In this document: positions 22,054 to 32,675 of the stretch, piece after piece
Layout of the letters: each line of letters starts with the position of its first letter
Position numbering within the stretch: the first letter of the stretch is position 1
NCBI GenBank assembly: GCA_033439265.1
Contig: JAVTVX010000034.1
Location: forward strand, 20,722,501-20,786,500
Reading direction: 5' to 3'
DNA length: 64,000 nucleotides
Source of the DNA: Dillenia suffruticosa
Lineage: Eukaryota; Streptophyta; Magnoliopsida; Dilleniales; Dilleniaceae
The notes under the pieces: generated by a model
What the model saw: the letters and a program-made list of their open reading frames with translations, nothing else
Database searches by the model: none
What the model was told of the DNA's origin: nothing
Program-made: the position numbers and the translations under genes

Positions 22054-22823
22054 ATAGTAAATATTAAGTTTCATGAAAATGAATTTCAAAAAGTAGAAAT
22101 GGAAGATAATCATGTTATACAAATTGAAATCCCCCTTGAAAAACAAAATGCAAAACAAGATGATGAAAATAAAATAAATCAAAATGAACAAAGAGAGGAA
22201 ATAGTTAGAAGTTGGAAATTCTTACCTACTCATTCACCTAATGATGTAATGGGAGATATAAGTGAAAGAATAAGAACTAAATCAAGTTATAGAAATATTG
22301 AAAATCAATTTTCATTAATTTCTATCGTAGAACTGAAAACTATAGAAGAAACCGTAGAAGATGTAAGTTGGATAGAGACTATACAAGAAAAATTAAATCA
22401 ATTTAAAAAAAAATGTTTGGACTTTAGAACTGAAACCCAAAAATAAATCAATAATTGGAACTAAATGAGTTTTTCGAAATAAATTAAATGAAAATGGAAA
22501 TATTGTAAAAAATAAAGCTAGACTAGTTGCAAAAGGATATTCACAAGAGGAAAGAATTGACTATGATGAAACTTTTACACCCATTGCTAGATTAGAGACA
22601 ATACAACTACTTTAACTTTTGCATGTTTTAAAAATTTTAATTATATCAAATAGATGTTAAGAGTGCATTTTTAAATGGTTATATAAAAGAAAAAATATAT
22701 GTTAGTCAATCACCCGGTTTTGAAGAACATAATAACGAAGATTATGTCTATAAATTGCAAAAAGTATTGTATGGTTTAAAACAAGCACCAAATGTATGAT
22801 ATGATAGGTTAAGTGAATATCTT
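22054..22823 (+). pseudogene. Copia reverse transcriptase, N-terminal half (frameshifted)
   Basis: A hydrophilic linker (115-residue open piece at 22099-22446) leads into [20 protein letters not shown] near 22505-22565 and [12 protein letters not shown] near 22570-22605. These are the fingers motifs of Copia reverse transcriptase. VKSAFLNG is recognisable near 22657-22680 after a frameshift, and VLYGLKQAP near 22770-22795. Stops separate these pieces. Confidence 0.83.
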
Positions 22824-23852
22824 GTGAAAAATAATTTCAAAAAGGGAAATATAAACACTACTTTATTTATCAAGCATATTAATGATGATATTCTTGTTGT
22901 TCAAATATATGTCGATGATATTGTGTTTGGATCTACAAATGAGCATCTGTGTGATGATCTTAGCAATATCATGAAAAGTGAATTTGAAATGTCAATGATG
23001 GGTGAATTAAATTTCTTTTTTGGATTGCAAATTAAAAAATCTACTTATGGTATATTTATAAGTCAAGAAAAGTATGCAAAAGAATTAATTAAAAAATTTG
23101 GTATGGAAAATTCGAAACATGTTAGTTCCCCCATATCCACTTCTATTAAATTAGACCTAGGTGAAGAAGAGAAAGATATGAATGAAAAACTCTATAGAAG
23201 TATGATAGGATCATTGTTATACTTGATCGTTTCTAGACCCGATATTTTATTTAATGTATGTTTGTGTGTTAGATTTCAAAGCAAGTCTAAGGAATCTCAT
23301 CTTAGAGCCACCAAAAGAATTTTAAAATATATAGCCAGTACAAAAAATTTAGGAATATGGTATCCCAAGAATTCAAATTTTGAATTAATTGAATATTCAA
23401 ATACTGATTATACCAGTTACAAAATTGATCGAAAAAATACCTCAGGTACTTATCAATTTTTAGGTAATAAAATCATAAGTTGGGTATCTAAAAAACAAAA
23501 TTCAGTTGTATTGTTAACAGTTGAATTGGAATATGTTTCAATAGGAAATTGTTGTGTTCAAATTTTGTGGTTAAAACAACAATTTAGAGACTATGGGTTG
23601 GATTATAAAAATATTGTCATAAAATGTGATAATACAAGTGCCATTTGTCTTACCAAAAATATCATAAATCATTCAAGATCAAAACATATAGAGAGAAGAC
23701 ACCATTTTATTAGAGATCATGTTTTAAATAAAAATATAATTTTAGAATATGTTGAGACAAAAAATCAATTTGCTGATATTTTTACAAAAGCTTTAGGCAA
23801 AGAAAGATTTGAAAATATTAGAAATGAAATAGGAGTATACTTTATATTTTAA
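22824..23852 (+). pseudogene. Copia reverse transcriptase palm and RNase H (342 open codons)
   Basis: This is the longest intact coding stretch in the window. Residues 29-32 are YVDD, the catalytic signature of reverse transcriptase. It continues with MGELNFFFGLQIKKS, then LYRSMIGSLLYLIVSRPDI. RNase H follows, with acidic residues in EYSNTDYTSY, LTVELEYVS, IKCDNTSAIC and the terminal NQFADIFTKALGKERF. The first codon is only the first ATG after a stop, not a true start; the domain is the 3' half of the polyprotein. It ends 126 bases before the next ORF. Confidence 0.88.
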
Positions 23853-23977
23853 AAATTACAAAAAAAAAATTCGGCACATAAAGCTTAAAGCTGACAGAAC
23901 TCATAGAGCCTCTACAATAAAACAGTCCATCTCTCTCTTCGAAATCCCTAACAGAGAATCTTAAATTCAAACTCAGA

Positions 23978-24271
23978 ATGAGTTCACGTAAATCTTCAAG
24001 AATCATGAGAAGAACAACAAAGAATCCATCTTCTTCACACATTAACATCTCAAATTTTAATTCTCCAAGCTCTGATTCTTCAAGCTTTCGTTTCAATCAT
24101 AATCCTCAGAACCCTAGATCAAATTCAATAACCTCTCGTGATTCAGATTCTCAATCAACTGAAAATCAAACTCATTACTTGAGTCAAGAAACCCTTCAAA
24201 ACTTCTCAGAAAATCAGATTCTTCAATCTTTTCGAATCCAACATGAGGACAATTCATATTCCACCACTTAG
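23978..24271 (+). pseudogene. Extra ORF after RNase H (97 codons, Ser/Asn-rich)
   Basis: The ORF starts MSSRKSSRIMRR and is dominated by Ser, Asn and Gln, with no membrane segment or signal peptide. Its place between RNase H and the 3' LTR is where Sirevirus-type Copia elements carry an extra (env-like or plant-transposon-protein) gene. It stops at 24271, but coding-like sequence continues in another frame (KHLQFKYLADMFEKNQLEV near 24400-24455), suggesting a frameshifted longer protein that runs into the repeat shared with the 5' LTR. I do not recognise the protein with certainty. Confidence 0.5.
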
Positions 24272-24284
24272 AAATTTTTCTAAG

Positions 24285-25407
24285 TGTTGAAATGTGATCA
24301 TTTGGACATGTTTGGATAGTCATTTCATCTTATGTGCTGAAGTATTTCCAAAAACCAAAAATTATATTTCAAAGAAGGTGTGTGGAACTTCAATTTCAAG
24401 CATTTACAATTCAAATATCTTGCGGATATGTTTGAGAAAAATCAGTTGGAAGTTAGCTGGTTACCCATTTGTCATAGCAGAATTATGTGTCGGAAAATAG
24501 TTGTCAAGGGGTATTTGACCTTTGATAATTTCACCACTGGTTTTGGATTTTTGAATTTGATTATGCTACATTAAAGTACTATAGTTGAACAGCAAATATG
24601 ATAATTCGTGGCACATTTACCTTGAGATTTTGGTAGAGAAATAAATTGGCAAAGTTGGCTATTTGTTTAGAAAAATTCAGAACTGGGAGCAGATTTTTTG
24701 GAGTAGGTTTTGAATTTTTTGGAGGAGCAATATTTTGGATATAATCAAAACAACTCTTGAATATGTTAAAGGGATGTTTAAACTTCAGGAGAACTCTCGG
24801 TAAATATCAAATTTGAAGCTTATTTTTCCAAAACTGTTGCTGGAAACTGTTGCAGTAACTCTGGAATTTTTACTACTATTTGTTGAGTCTCTTTGCTATC
24901 CAATGTAGCAGCCATCAGAAGGTTTTTTAGTGTGTGAGAATAGAAAACGTGAGAGGCTGAATGATTATCAATTTTTGAGACTTCATAGTACCAAAAACTC
25001 AAGAAGAACCTCTGTAATTCTGAGCATTATTACTGTCATTGTTATTTACTTATCTTGTAATCTTTGATTAAACATTTGTGTGATTTGTCTTCCATTGTTG
25101 GACGAAGCAATCTTCATGGTGTGAATATTAGAAGTCAATAAGTGGATGTACATTATTGTTTTGGATCATAGTAGAAACTAACAGGTTGCTAGAGAACGGT
25201 TTGCTAGGCTGAAAGAGTGGATGTAGGCACAAGACCGAATCTCTATAAACCAGATTTGTCTCCTTACTCTCTTATTTATTTATGCTATATTTTCTATAAA
25301 TTGATTATAAGTTTATTTAGATTTAAGTGGAGTTAGATAAAATTTTGAAAAATCAATTTTAGACAACCAATTCAACCCCCTCTTCTTAGTTGTTTTTGGG
25401 AGCAACA
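24285..25407 (+). repeat. 3' LTR of the Copia element
   Basis: It starts tgttgaaatgtgatc and ends ttttgggagcaaca. It aligns over its whole length with 15480-16618 with frequent substitutions and small indels, so the element is old. Similarity extends about 40 bp left of the TG (gacaattcatattccacca), which is why the true LTR start is uncertain. Confidence 0.75.
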
Positions 25408-25793
25408 CCTTGAGAATTATAAAAAAAATACAAAAAATCTCTAAATTAAAAAAAAATATATAAAAAACCCCCTATCAATTACATATAAACTTAACTCTTC
25501 TGTTTATGCATTGTTCATTTCTATTGTTAAAGGAATAAAATAATATTAAAAATTTTGTCTTTCTAAATTTAAAATTTTAGAAAAGAAAAAAATCTTTCTC
25601 CCCTCACTCTCTCTTTTCCTCTCTCCATTCTCCTTTCCACAACTTGAAACTTTCTCCCTCTACCCCTCTTTTAATCACTTCAACCTTTATATTTCTCTCT
25701 CTACATTTCTCTTTCTCTCTTCTATAATGGTGGCGTGAGGTGGGGATAAGGCCTTGTGGGCTCACTGTCGAACGATGAGACTCACTGTCGAAC
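25408..25793. other. Junction between the Copia element and the tandem array
   Basis: AT-rich start, then a pyrimidine-rich stretch at about 25596-25725 (ctctctc, tttctct), then a 20-bp direct duplication around ctcactgtcgaacgat at about 25760-25797. The pyrimidine stretch sits in the same relative place as the CT run of the array unit but differs in sequence. Confidence 0.55.
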
Positions 25794-27440
25794 GATAAGG
25801 GATATGAAAGGGCAGACAATGCAATTTGCACCATTCATTATTTGCAAAGCTTCTTTGAATCTTATTGACACTCGTGTAGAGATATTAAAAACCATTAAAC
25901 ATTTAAAAGGAAAATTTGAGATCCAGGTTTTGGAAAAATAAAATTTTGCATTGGTTTACAAATTGAAAATCTAGATGATGAGATATTCACTCATTAATCA
26001 AATTATACAGCTAAAGGTCTAAAACATTTCTGTATGTATAAAACACATCTATTTGGTACCCGAATGGTAATGCGATCACTTGACATTGAGAAAGATCATT
26101 TAAGGCCAAGGAAGAAAATTGAATAGCTTCTTGGTCCTGAAGAATTTCTTTTACATATATTGCTAATTGTACGAGACCTAATATATCATTCTCTGTCAAT
26201 ACATTTAGAAGATCTAACTTTCATTCTACATGATGACATTGGAATGGAGTCAAACATATTATTCGATATCTCCAAGGAATAACTGATCTCGACTTGTTCC
26301 GTTATGCTAATTCTAAAAACTAATGTTGATTGGAAATCCCAATAGCGGTTGCAAGTAAACTGTCAAACACCTTGGAAAGGATACTCTTTTTCCTTCTCTA
26401 GTATTTTTTCCCTTGGGTCTATTGCTTGCCCTATTTAGATAAAACACATCTATTAACTACGTCAATGGTCACCCAATTGCTTGCAGTTGACAAAGATCTT
26501 TTCATATCATGGGAGAAAAATGAATAGCGTCTTACTCCTCATGTGCCATATCTTAATTCAAGTGGAGCACTTATGTATCTTATTACTTGTACAAGACCTA
26601 ATATATCATTTACTGTGAATGTTTTAACAAGGTTTAATTCTCTGCATTGCCTTCAACTTAAGATAGAATGACTACTAGATTTTGGAATTCTTGTTGAATC
26701 TTAGCTTTTGAGACTTTTGGGTTTTAGGGTGACTCTTAATTTTTTAGTTGTCACACTTAGGGTAATTATTTATATTTATTTCAAGTGTCTATATATCGGT
26801 CTCCCCCTATGATTTCATTCGTACACATAAAAACAATGGAGAACATAAGATGAAGCTCTCGACATTGCATTCAATATTTTATTATGAATTTCAATTCAGT
26901 TTTTATTTTGAATTTCATTTAAAATTCTACCCTTACATAATTCTCTATACATTTCGTTCAATTTTCGATTTTGAGTTTCAAGGTTTAATTCTCACATGCG
27001 ATATCTTAACTCAAGTGGAACATCTTACTAATTGTACAAGACCTAATATATCATTCACTATGAATGTAATAAAAAGGTTTAATTCTCTGCATTGCATTTA
27101 ACATGAGTTAGATTGACTATTAGATTTTGGATTTGTTGACTCTTAGTTTTTAAGACATTTGGGTTTTAGGGTGACTCTTAATTTTTAAGTTGCCACACTT
27201 AGGGTAACTATTTGTATTTATTTCAAGGGCCTACGTATACGTCTCCCGCTATAATTTCATTCGTACACATAAAAACAACAGTGAAAATAAGATTAATCCT
27301 CGACATTGCATTTAATTTTTTATTGTGAATTTCAATTAAAATTCTACGATTATATCAATCTCTTTACATTTCGTTCAATTTTATATTTTGCGTTTCATTT
27401 AAAATTCTACACTTTCCGTTGTCGGGAATCGAACCATTAT
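25794..27440. repeat. Diverged left-edge units of the tRNA-Glu array
   Basis: Positions 25794-25942 match the last 149 bp of the 1,899-bp unit. Positions 25943-27440 (1,498 bp) match a whole unit that lacks about 400 bp around and after its tRNA. Substitutions are many compared with units to the right. The Copia reading is better kept here in places: near 26585 the frame reads ITCTRPNISFTVNV, where the younger units have lost one base. These look like the oldest surviving units. Confidence 0.85.
27414..27435 (-). pseudogene. tRNA-Glu 3' fragment (truncated tRNA gene)
   Basis: The 22 bases match the discriminator base, the 3' acceptor strand, the 3' T-stem strand and most of the T-loop of the intact genes, with one substitution at 27422 in the T-stem. 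The match ends at 27435 and the next unit starts about five bases later. Anticodon arm, D arm and 5' acceptor strand are gone. It cannot make a tRNA. Confidence 0.85.
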
Positions 27441-28864
27441 ATTTTGCATTGGTTTACAAATTGAACATCTAGATGATGAGATATTCACTCATTAATCAAA
27501 TTATACAGCTAAAGTTCTTAAACATTTATGTATGTATAAAACACATCTATTTGGTACCCGAATGGTAATGCGATCGCTTGACATTGAGAAAGATCCTTTA
27601 AGGCCAAGGGAGAAAATTGAATAGCTTCTTGGTCCTAAAGAATTTCTTTTACATATCTTGCTAATTGTACGAGACCTAATATATCATTCTCTGTCAATGC
27701 ATTTAGAAGATCTAACTTTCCTTCTACATGATGACATTGGAATGGAGTGAAACATATTATTCGGTATCTCCAAGGAATAACTGATCTCGACATGTTCCGT
27801 TATGCTAATTCTAAAAACTAATGTTGATTGGAAATTCCAATAGCGGTTGCAAGTAAACTGTCAAACACCTTGGAAAGGATACTCCTTTTCCTTCTCTAGT
27901 ATTTTTGCCCCCGGGTCTATTGCTTGCCCTATTTGGATAAAAAGAACATCCATTAACTACGTCAGTGGTTACCCTATTGCTTGCAATTGACAAAGATCCT
28001 TTCATAACACGGGAGAAAAATGAAGAACGTCTTACTCCTCATGTGCGATATCTTAATTCAAGTGGAGCACTTATGTATCTCACTACTTTATAAGACCTAT
28101 TATATCATTTACTGTGAATGTTTTAACAAGGTTTAATTCTCTGTATGGTATTCAACCTGAGTTAGAATGACTTCTAGATTTTGGATTTCTTGTTGAATCT
28201 TACCGTTTGAGACATTTCGGTTTTAGGTGACATTTAATTTTTAAGTTGCCGCACTTGGCTTAGCTATTTATATTTATTTCAAGTGCCTATATATTGGTCT
28301 CCCCCCATAATTTCATTCGTACACATAAAAACAACGGAGAACATAAGATGAAGCTCTCGACATTGCATTCAATTTTTTATTGCGAATTTCAATACAGTTT
28401 TTATCATGAATTTCAATTAAAATTCTACTTTTATATCAACCTCTCTACATTTCGTTCAATTTTCTATTTTGAGTTTCAAGGTTTAATTCTCATGTGCCAT
28501 ATCTTAATTCAAGTGGAGCGTCTTACAAATTATACAAGACCAAATATATCATTTACAGTGAATGTAATAATAAGGTTTAATTCTCTGCATTGCATTTAAC
28601 TTGAGTTAGATTGACTACTAGATTTTTGATTTCTTATCGACTCTTAACTTTTGAGACTTTTGGATTTTAAGGTAACTCTTAATTTTTAAGTTGTCGCACT
28701 TAGGGCAGCTATTTATATTTATTTCAACTGCCAACGTACATGTCTCCCCCTAAGATGAATCTCTCAACATTGCATTCAATTTTTTATTGTGAATTTCAAT
28801 TAAAATTCTACACTTATATCAATCTCTCTACATTTCGTTCAATTTTCAATTTTGAGTCTCAATC

Positions 28865-28868
28865 AAAA
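28865..28868 (-). terminator. Pol III terminator of the first tRNA-Glu gene (same place in every unit)
   Basis: The minus strand has TTTT nine bases after the discriminator base, the minimal RNA polymerase III stop signal. It recurs at 1,899-bp steps. Confidence 0.75.
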
Positions 28869-28877
28869 TTCTACTCC

Positions 28878-28949
28878 TTCCGTTGCCGGGAATCGAACCC
28901 GGGTCTCCTGGGTGAAAGCCAGACATCCTAACCGCTGGACGACAACGGA
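28878..28949 (-). tRNA. tRNA-Glu(UUC), copy 1
   Basis: The 72 nt fold as a full cloverleaf. The acceptor stem is TCCGTTG/CAACGGA with discriminator A, and the D arm is GTCC-AGCGGTTA-GGAT. The anticodon stem is TCTGG/CCAGG with loop CTTTCAC and anticodon TTC (complement of 28914-28916). The variable loop is AGAC, and the T arm is CCGGG-TTCGATT-CCCGG. The A box lies in the D arm and the B box GGTTCGATTCC in the T arm. There is no intron, and CCA is not encoded, as expected for a nuclear gene. The acceptor stem and T arm are of the nuclear plant tRNA-Glu type and unlike plastid trnE. The unit is 27441-29339, whose first 200 bp are diverged. Transcription is not shown by sequence. Confidence 0.96.
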
Positions 28950-28950
28950 T

Positions 28951-28956
28951 TTGTTG
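28951..28956 (-). promoter_or_regulatory. CAA-type upstream motif of the first tRNA-Glu gene (same place in every unit)
   Basis: The minus strand reads CAACAA at -7 to -2 before the first tRNA base. CAA motifs just upstream are common in plant nuclear tRNA genes and mark the Pol III start. No clear TATA-like element was seen further up. Confidence 0.6.
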
Positions 28957-29101
28957 TCAAACCAATTTCTAGACGGTAAACGTTACATAAGCTGTAGGTT
29001 TTTATCCTGTTTCGATAATTTCCCGAATATTTGCCATCATTATTATTCCAATTCCTTGTATGTATGTAACTTAATAACAAATTATATGACTTAATGACAA
29101 A

Positions 29102-29131
29102 CTTATCTCTCTCTCTCTTTCTCTCTCTTAT
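29102..29131. repeat. CT-rich run upstream of the tRNA gene in each array unit (reference copy)
   Basis: Pyrimidine run of mostly CT dinucleotides with one central TTT, about 155 bp upstream of the tRNA 5' end. It shows no visible length change between units, although such runs normally vary quickly, which again points to recent amplification. Confidence 0.85.
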
Positions 29132-29190
29132 TCACTATTTTTAAAGGATGCTGAATGTGACTTAAGGTTTTGATGGTTAGCAGTGACGTG

Positions 29191-29714
29191 GATAACGGAT
29201 ATGAAGGGGCAAACAATGCAATTTGCACCATTCATTATTTGCAAAGCTTCTTTGAATCTTATTGGCACTCGTGTAGAGATTTTAAGAACCATTAAACATT
29301 TAAAAGCAAAATTTGAGATCCAGATTTTGAAAAAATAAAATTTTGCATTGGTTTACAAATTGAACATCTAGATGATGGGATATACACTCATTGATCAAAT
29401 TATACAGCTAAAGTTCTTAAACATTTATGTATGCATAAAACACATCTATTTGGTACCCGAATGGTAAAGCGAACGCTTGACATTGACATAGATCTTTTAA
29501 GGCCAAGGGAGAAAATTGATTAGCTTCTTCGTCCTGAAGAATTTCTTTTACATATCTTGCTAATTGTACGAGACCTAATATATCATTCTCTGTCAATGCA
29601 TTTAGAAGATCTAACTTTCCTTCTACATGATGACATTGGAATGGAGTGAAACATATTATTCGGTATCTCCAAGGAATAACTGATCTCGACATGTTCCGTT
29701 ATGCTAATTCTAAA
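29191..29714 (+). pseudogene. Copia reverse-transcriptase fragment 1 of the array unit (reference copy)
   Basis: In the plus direction the frame reads LNLIGTRVEILRTIKHLK then KFEIQIL across the unit boundary. After a one-base shift comes KFCIGLQIEHLDDGIYTH, a stop, SNYTAKVLKHL, TRMVKRTLDIDIDLLRPREK, LANCTRPNISFSVNA, two stops, HWNGVKHIIRYLQGITDLDMF and YANSKN. This follows the region after the YVDD box in plant Copia reverse transcriptase. The fragment recurs in every unit at 1,899-bp steps. Seen: the motifs. Inferred: origin from one Copia copy that was trapped in the repeat. Confidence 0.85.
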
Positions 29715-29839
29715 AACTAATGTTGATTGGAAATTCCAATAGCGGTTGCAAGTAAACTGTCAAACACCTTGGAAAGGATACTCCTTTTCCTTCTCTAGTA
29801 TTTTTGCCCCCGGGTCTATTGCTTGCCCTATTTGGATAA

Positions 29840-30039
29840 AAAGAACATCCATTAACTACGTCAGTGGTTACCCTATTGCTTGCAATTGACAAAGATCCTT
29901 TCATAACACGGGAGAAAAATGAAGAACGTCTTACTCCTCATGTGCGATATCTTAATTCAAGTGGAGCACTTATGTATCTCACTACTTTATAAGACCTATT
30001 ATATCATTTACTGTGAATGTTTTAACAAGGTTTAATTCT
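29840..30039 (+). pseudogene. Copia reverse-transcriptase fragment 2 of the array unit (reference copy)
   Basis: The frame reads KEHPLTTSVVTLLLAIDKDP then FITREKNEERLTPHVRYLNS and SGALMYLT. After a one-base loss come RPIISFTVNVLTRFNS. It covers the same protein segment as fragment 1, but the two differ strongly, so they are separate or anciently duplicated copies. Confidence 0.82.
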
Positions 30040-30378
30040 CTGTATGGTATTCAACCTGAGTTAGAATGACTTCTAGATTTTGGATTTCTTGTTGAATCTT
30101 ACCGTTTGAGACATTTCGGTTTTAGGTGACATTTAATTTTTAAGTTGCCGCACTTGGCTTAGCTATTTATATTTATTTCAAGTGCCTATATATTGGTCTC
30201 CCCCCATAATTTCATTCGTACACATAAAAACAACGGAGAACATAAGATGAAGCTCTCGACATTGCATTCAATTTTTTATTGCGAATTTCAATACAGTTTT
30301 TATCATGAATTTCAATTAAAATTCTACTTTTATATCAACCTCTCTACATTTCGTTCAATTTTCTATTTTGAGTTTCAA

Positions 30379-30489
30379 GGTTTAATTCTCATGTGCCATA
30401 TCTTAATTCAAGTGGAGCGTCTTACAAATTATACAAGACCAAATATATCATTTACAGTGAATGTAATAATAAGGTTTAATTCTCTGCAT
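30379..30489 (+). pseudogene. Copia reverse-transcriptase fragment 3 of the array unit (reference copy)
   Basis: The frame reads LTNYTRPNISFTVNVIIRFN, a third version of the Asn-Cys-Thr-Arg-Pro segment, lying 451 bp after fragment 2 as part of an internal duplication of the unit. It lies in a 101-codon open frame that is accidental at its N-terminal half. Confidence 0.8.
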
Positions 30490-30776
30490 TGCATTTAACT
30501 TGAGTTAGATTGACTACTAGATTTTTGATTTCTTATCGACTCTTAACTTTTGAGACTTTTGGATTTTAAGGTAACTCTTAATTTTTAAGTTGTCGCACTT
30601 AGGGCAGCTATTTATATTTATTTCAACTGCCAACGTACATGTCTCCCCCTAAGATGAATCTCTCAACATTGCATTCAATTTTTTATTGTGAATTTCAATT
30701 AAAATTCTACACTTATATCAATCTCTCTACATTTCGTTCAATTTTCAATTTTGAGTCTCAATCAAAATTCTACTCC

Positions 30777-30848
30777 TTCCGTTGCCGGGAATCGAACCCG
30801 GGTCTCCTGGGTGAAAGCCAGACATCCTAACCGCTGGACGACAACGGA
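30777..30848 (-). tRNA. tRNA-Glu(UUC), copy 2
   Basis: Identical to copy 1; anticodon complement at 30813-30815. Unit 29340-31238, variant bases G at 29864 and A at 30113. Confidence 0.96.
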
Positions 30849-32675
30849 TTTGTTGTCAAACCAATTTCTAGACGGTAAACGTTACATAAGCTGTAGGTTT
30901 TTATCCTGTTTCGATAATTTCCCGAATATTTGCCATCATTATTATTCCAATTCCTTGTATGTATGTAACTTAATAACAAATTATATGACTTAATGACAAA
31001 CTTATCTCTCTCTCTCTTTCTCTCTCTTATTCACTATTTTTAAAGGATGCTGAATGTGACTTAAGGTTTTGATGGTTAGCAGTGACGTGGATAACGGATA
31101 TGAAGGGGCAAACAATGCAATTTGCACCATTCATTATTTGCAAAGCTTCTTTGAATCTTATTGGCACTCGTGTAGAGATTTTAAGAACCATTAAACATTT
31201 AAAAGCAAAATTTGAGATCCAGATTTTGAAAAAATAAAATTTTGCATTGGTTTACAAATTGAACATCTAGATGATGGGATATACACTCATTGATCAAATT
31301 ATACAGCTAAAGTTCTTAAACATTTATGTATGCATAAAACACATCTATTTGGTACCCGAATGGTAAAGCGAACGCTTGACATTGACATAGATCTTTTAAG
31401 GCCAAGGGAGAAAATTGATTAGCTTCTTCGTCCTGAAGAATTTCTTTTACATATCTTGCTAATTGTACGAGACCTAATATATCATTCTCTGTCAATGCAT
31501 TTAGAAGATCTAACTTTCCTTCTACATGATGACATTGGAATGGAGTGAAACATATTATTCGGTATCTCCAAGGAATAACTGATCTCGACATGTTCCGTTA
31601 TGCTAATTCTAAAAACTAATGTTGATTGGAAATTCCAATAGCGGTTGCAAGTAAACTGTCAAACACCTTGGAAAGGATACTCCTTTTCCTTCTCTAGTAT
31701 TTTTGCCCCCGGGTCTATTGCTTGCCCTATTTGGATAAAAAGAACATCCATTAACTACGTCAGTGGTTACCCTATTGCTTGCAATTGACAAAGATCCTTT
31801 CATAACACGGGAGAAAAATGAAGAACGTCTTACTCCTCATGTGCGATATCTTAATTCAAGTGGAGCACTTATGTATCTCACTACTTTATAAGACCTATTA
31901 TATCATTTACTGTGAATGTTTTAACAAGGTTTAATTCTCTGTATGGTATTCAACCTGAGTTAGAATGACTTCTAGATTTTGGATTTCTTGTTGAATCTTA
32001 CCGTTTGAGACTTTTCGGTTTTAGGTGACATTTAATTTTTAAGTTGCCGCACTTGGCTTAGCTATTTATATTTATTTCAAGTGCCTATATATTGGTCTCC
32101 CCCCATAATTTCATTCGTACACATAAAAACAACGGAGAACATAAGATGAAGCTCTCGACATTGCATTCAATTTTTTATTGCGAATTTCAATACAGTTTTT
32201 ATCATGAATTTCAATTAAAATTCTACTTTTATATCAACCTCTCTACATTTCGTTCAATTTTCTATTTTGAGTTTCAAGGTTTAATTCTCATGTGCCATAT
32301 CTTAATTCAAGTGGAGCGTCTTACAAATTATACAAGACCAAATATATCATTTACAGTGAATGTAATAATAAGGTTTAATTCTCTGCATTGCATTTAACTT
32401 GAGTTAGATTGACTACTAGATTTTTGATTTCTTATCGACTCTTAACTTTTGAGACTTTTGGATTTTAAGGTAACTCTTAATTTTTAAGTTGTCGCACTTA
32501 GGGCAGCTATTTATATTTATTTCAACTGCCAACGTACATGTCTCCCCCTAAGATGAATCTCTCAACATTGCATTCAATTTTTTATTGTGAATTTCAATTA
32601 AAATTCTACACTTATATCAATCTCTCTACATTTCGTTCAATTTTCAATTTTGAGTCTCAATCAAAATTCTACTCC

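Larger units (their letters stand above)
15068..25407 (+). mobile_element. Decayed Copia retrotransposon (Sirevirus-like layout) with nested hAT insertion
   Basis: The order is 5' LTR region, primer site, gag, protease, integrase, reverse transcriptase, RNase H, an extra ORF and 3' LTR. Integrase before reverse transcriptase identifies Copia. Both LTRs end in tttttggga-caaca. The extra ORF after RNase H recalls Sirevirus-type elements that carry an env-like gene. All genes have stops or frameshifts. The flanks tcctg (15063-15067) and ccttg (25408-25412) are similar but not identical, so the outer boundaries, especially the left one, are tentative. A hAT-like insertion at 19170-21313 adds about 2.1 kb. 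Confidence 0.8.

Noticed and set aside
25943..27440. A full tRNA gene in the left-edge unit
   Set aside because: Only 22 bases of the tRNA 3' part remain; the anticodon and D arms are deleted.
28294..28599. 101-codon open frame repeated in every array unit, and the 63-, 64-, 80- and 91-codon frames beside it
   Set aside because: Two of them (63 and 80 codons) run through or into the tRNA gene on the other strand. The others are pieces of decayed Copia sequence or its complement. Their exact conservation comes from the identity of the units, not from selection on protein.
28878..28949. Organelle-derived tRNA-Glu (plastid trnE or mitochondrial)
   Set aside because: The acceptor stem TCCGTTG/CAACGGA and the T arm match the nuclear plant type. 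Flanking DNA shows no organelle genes.
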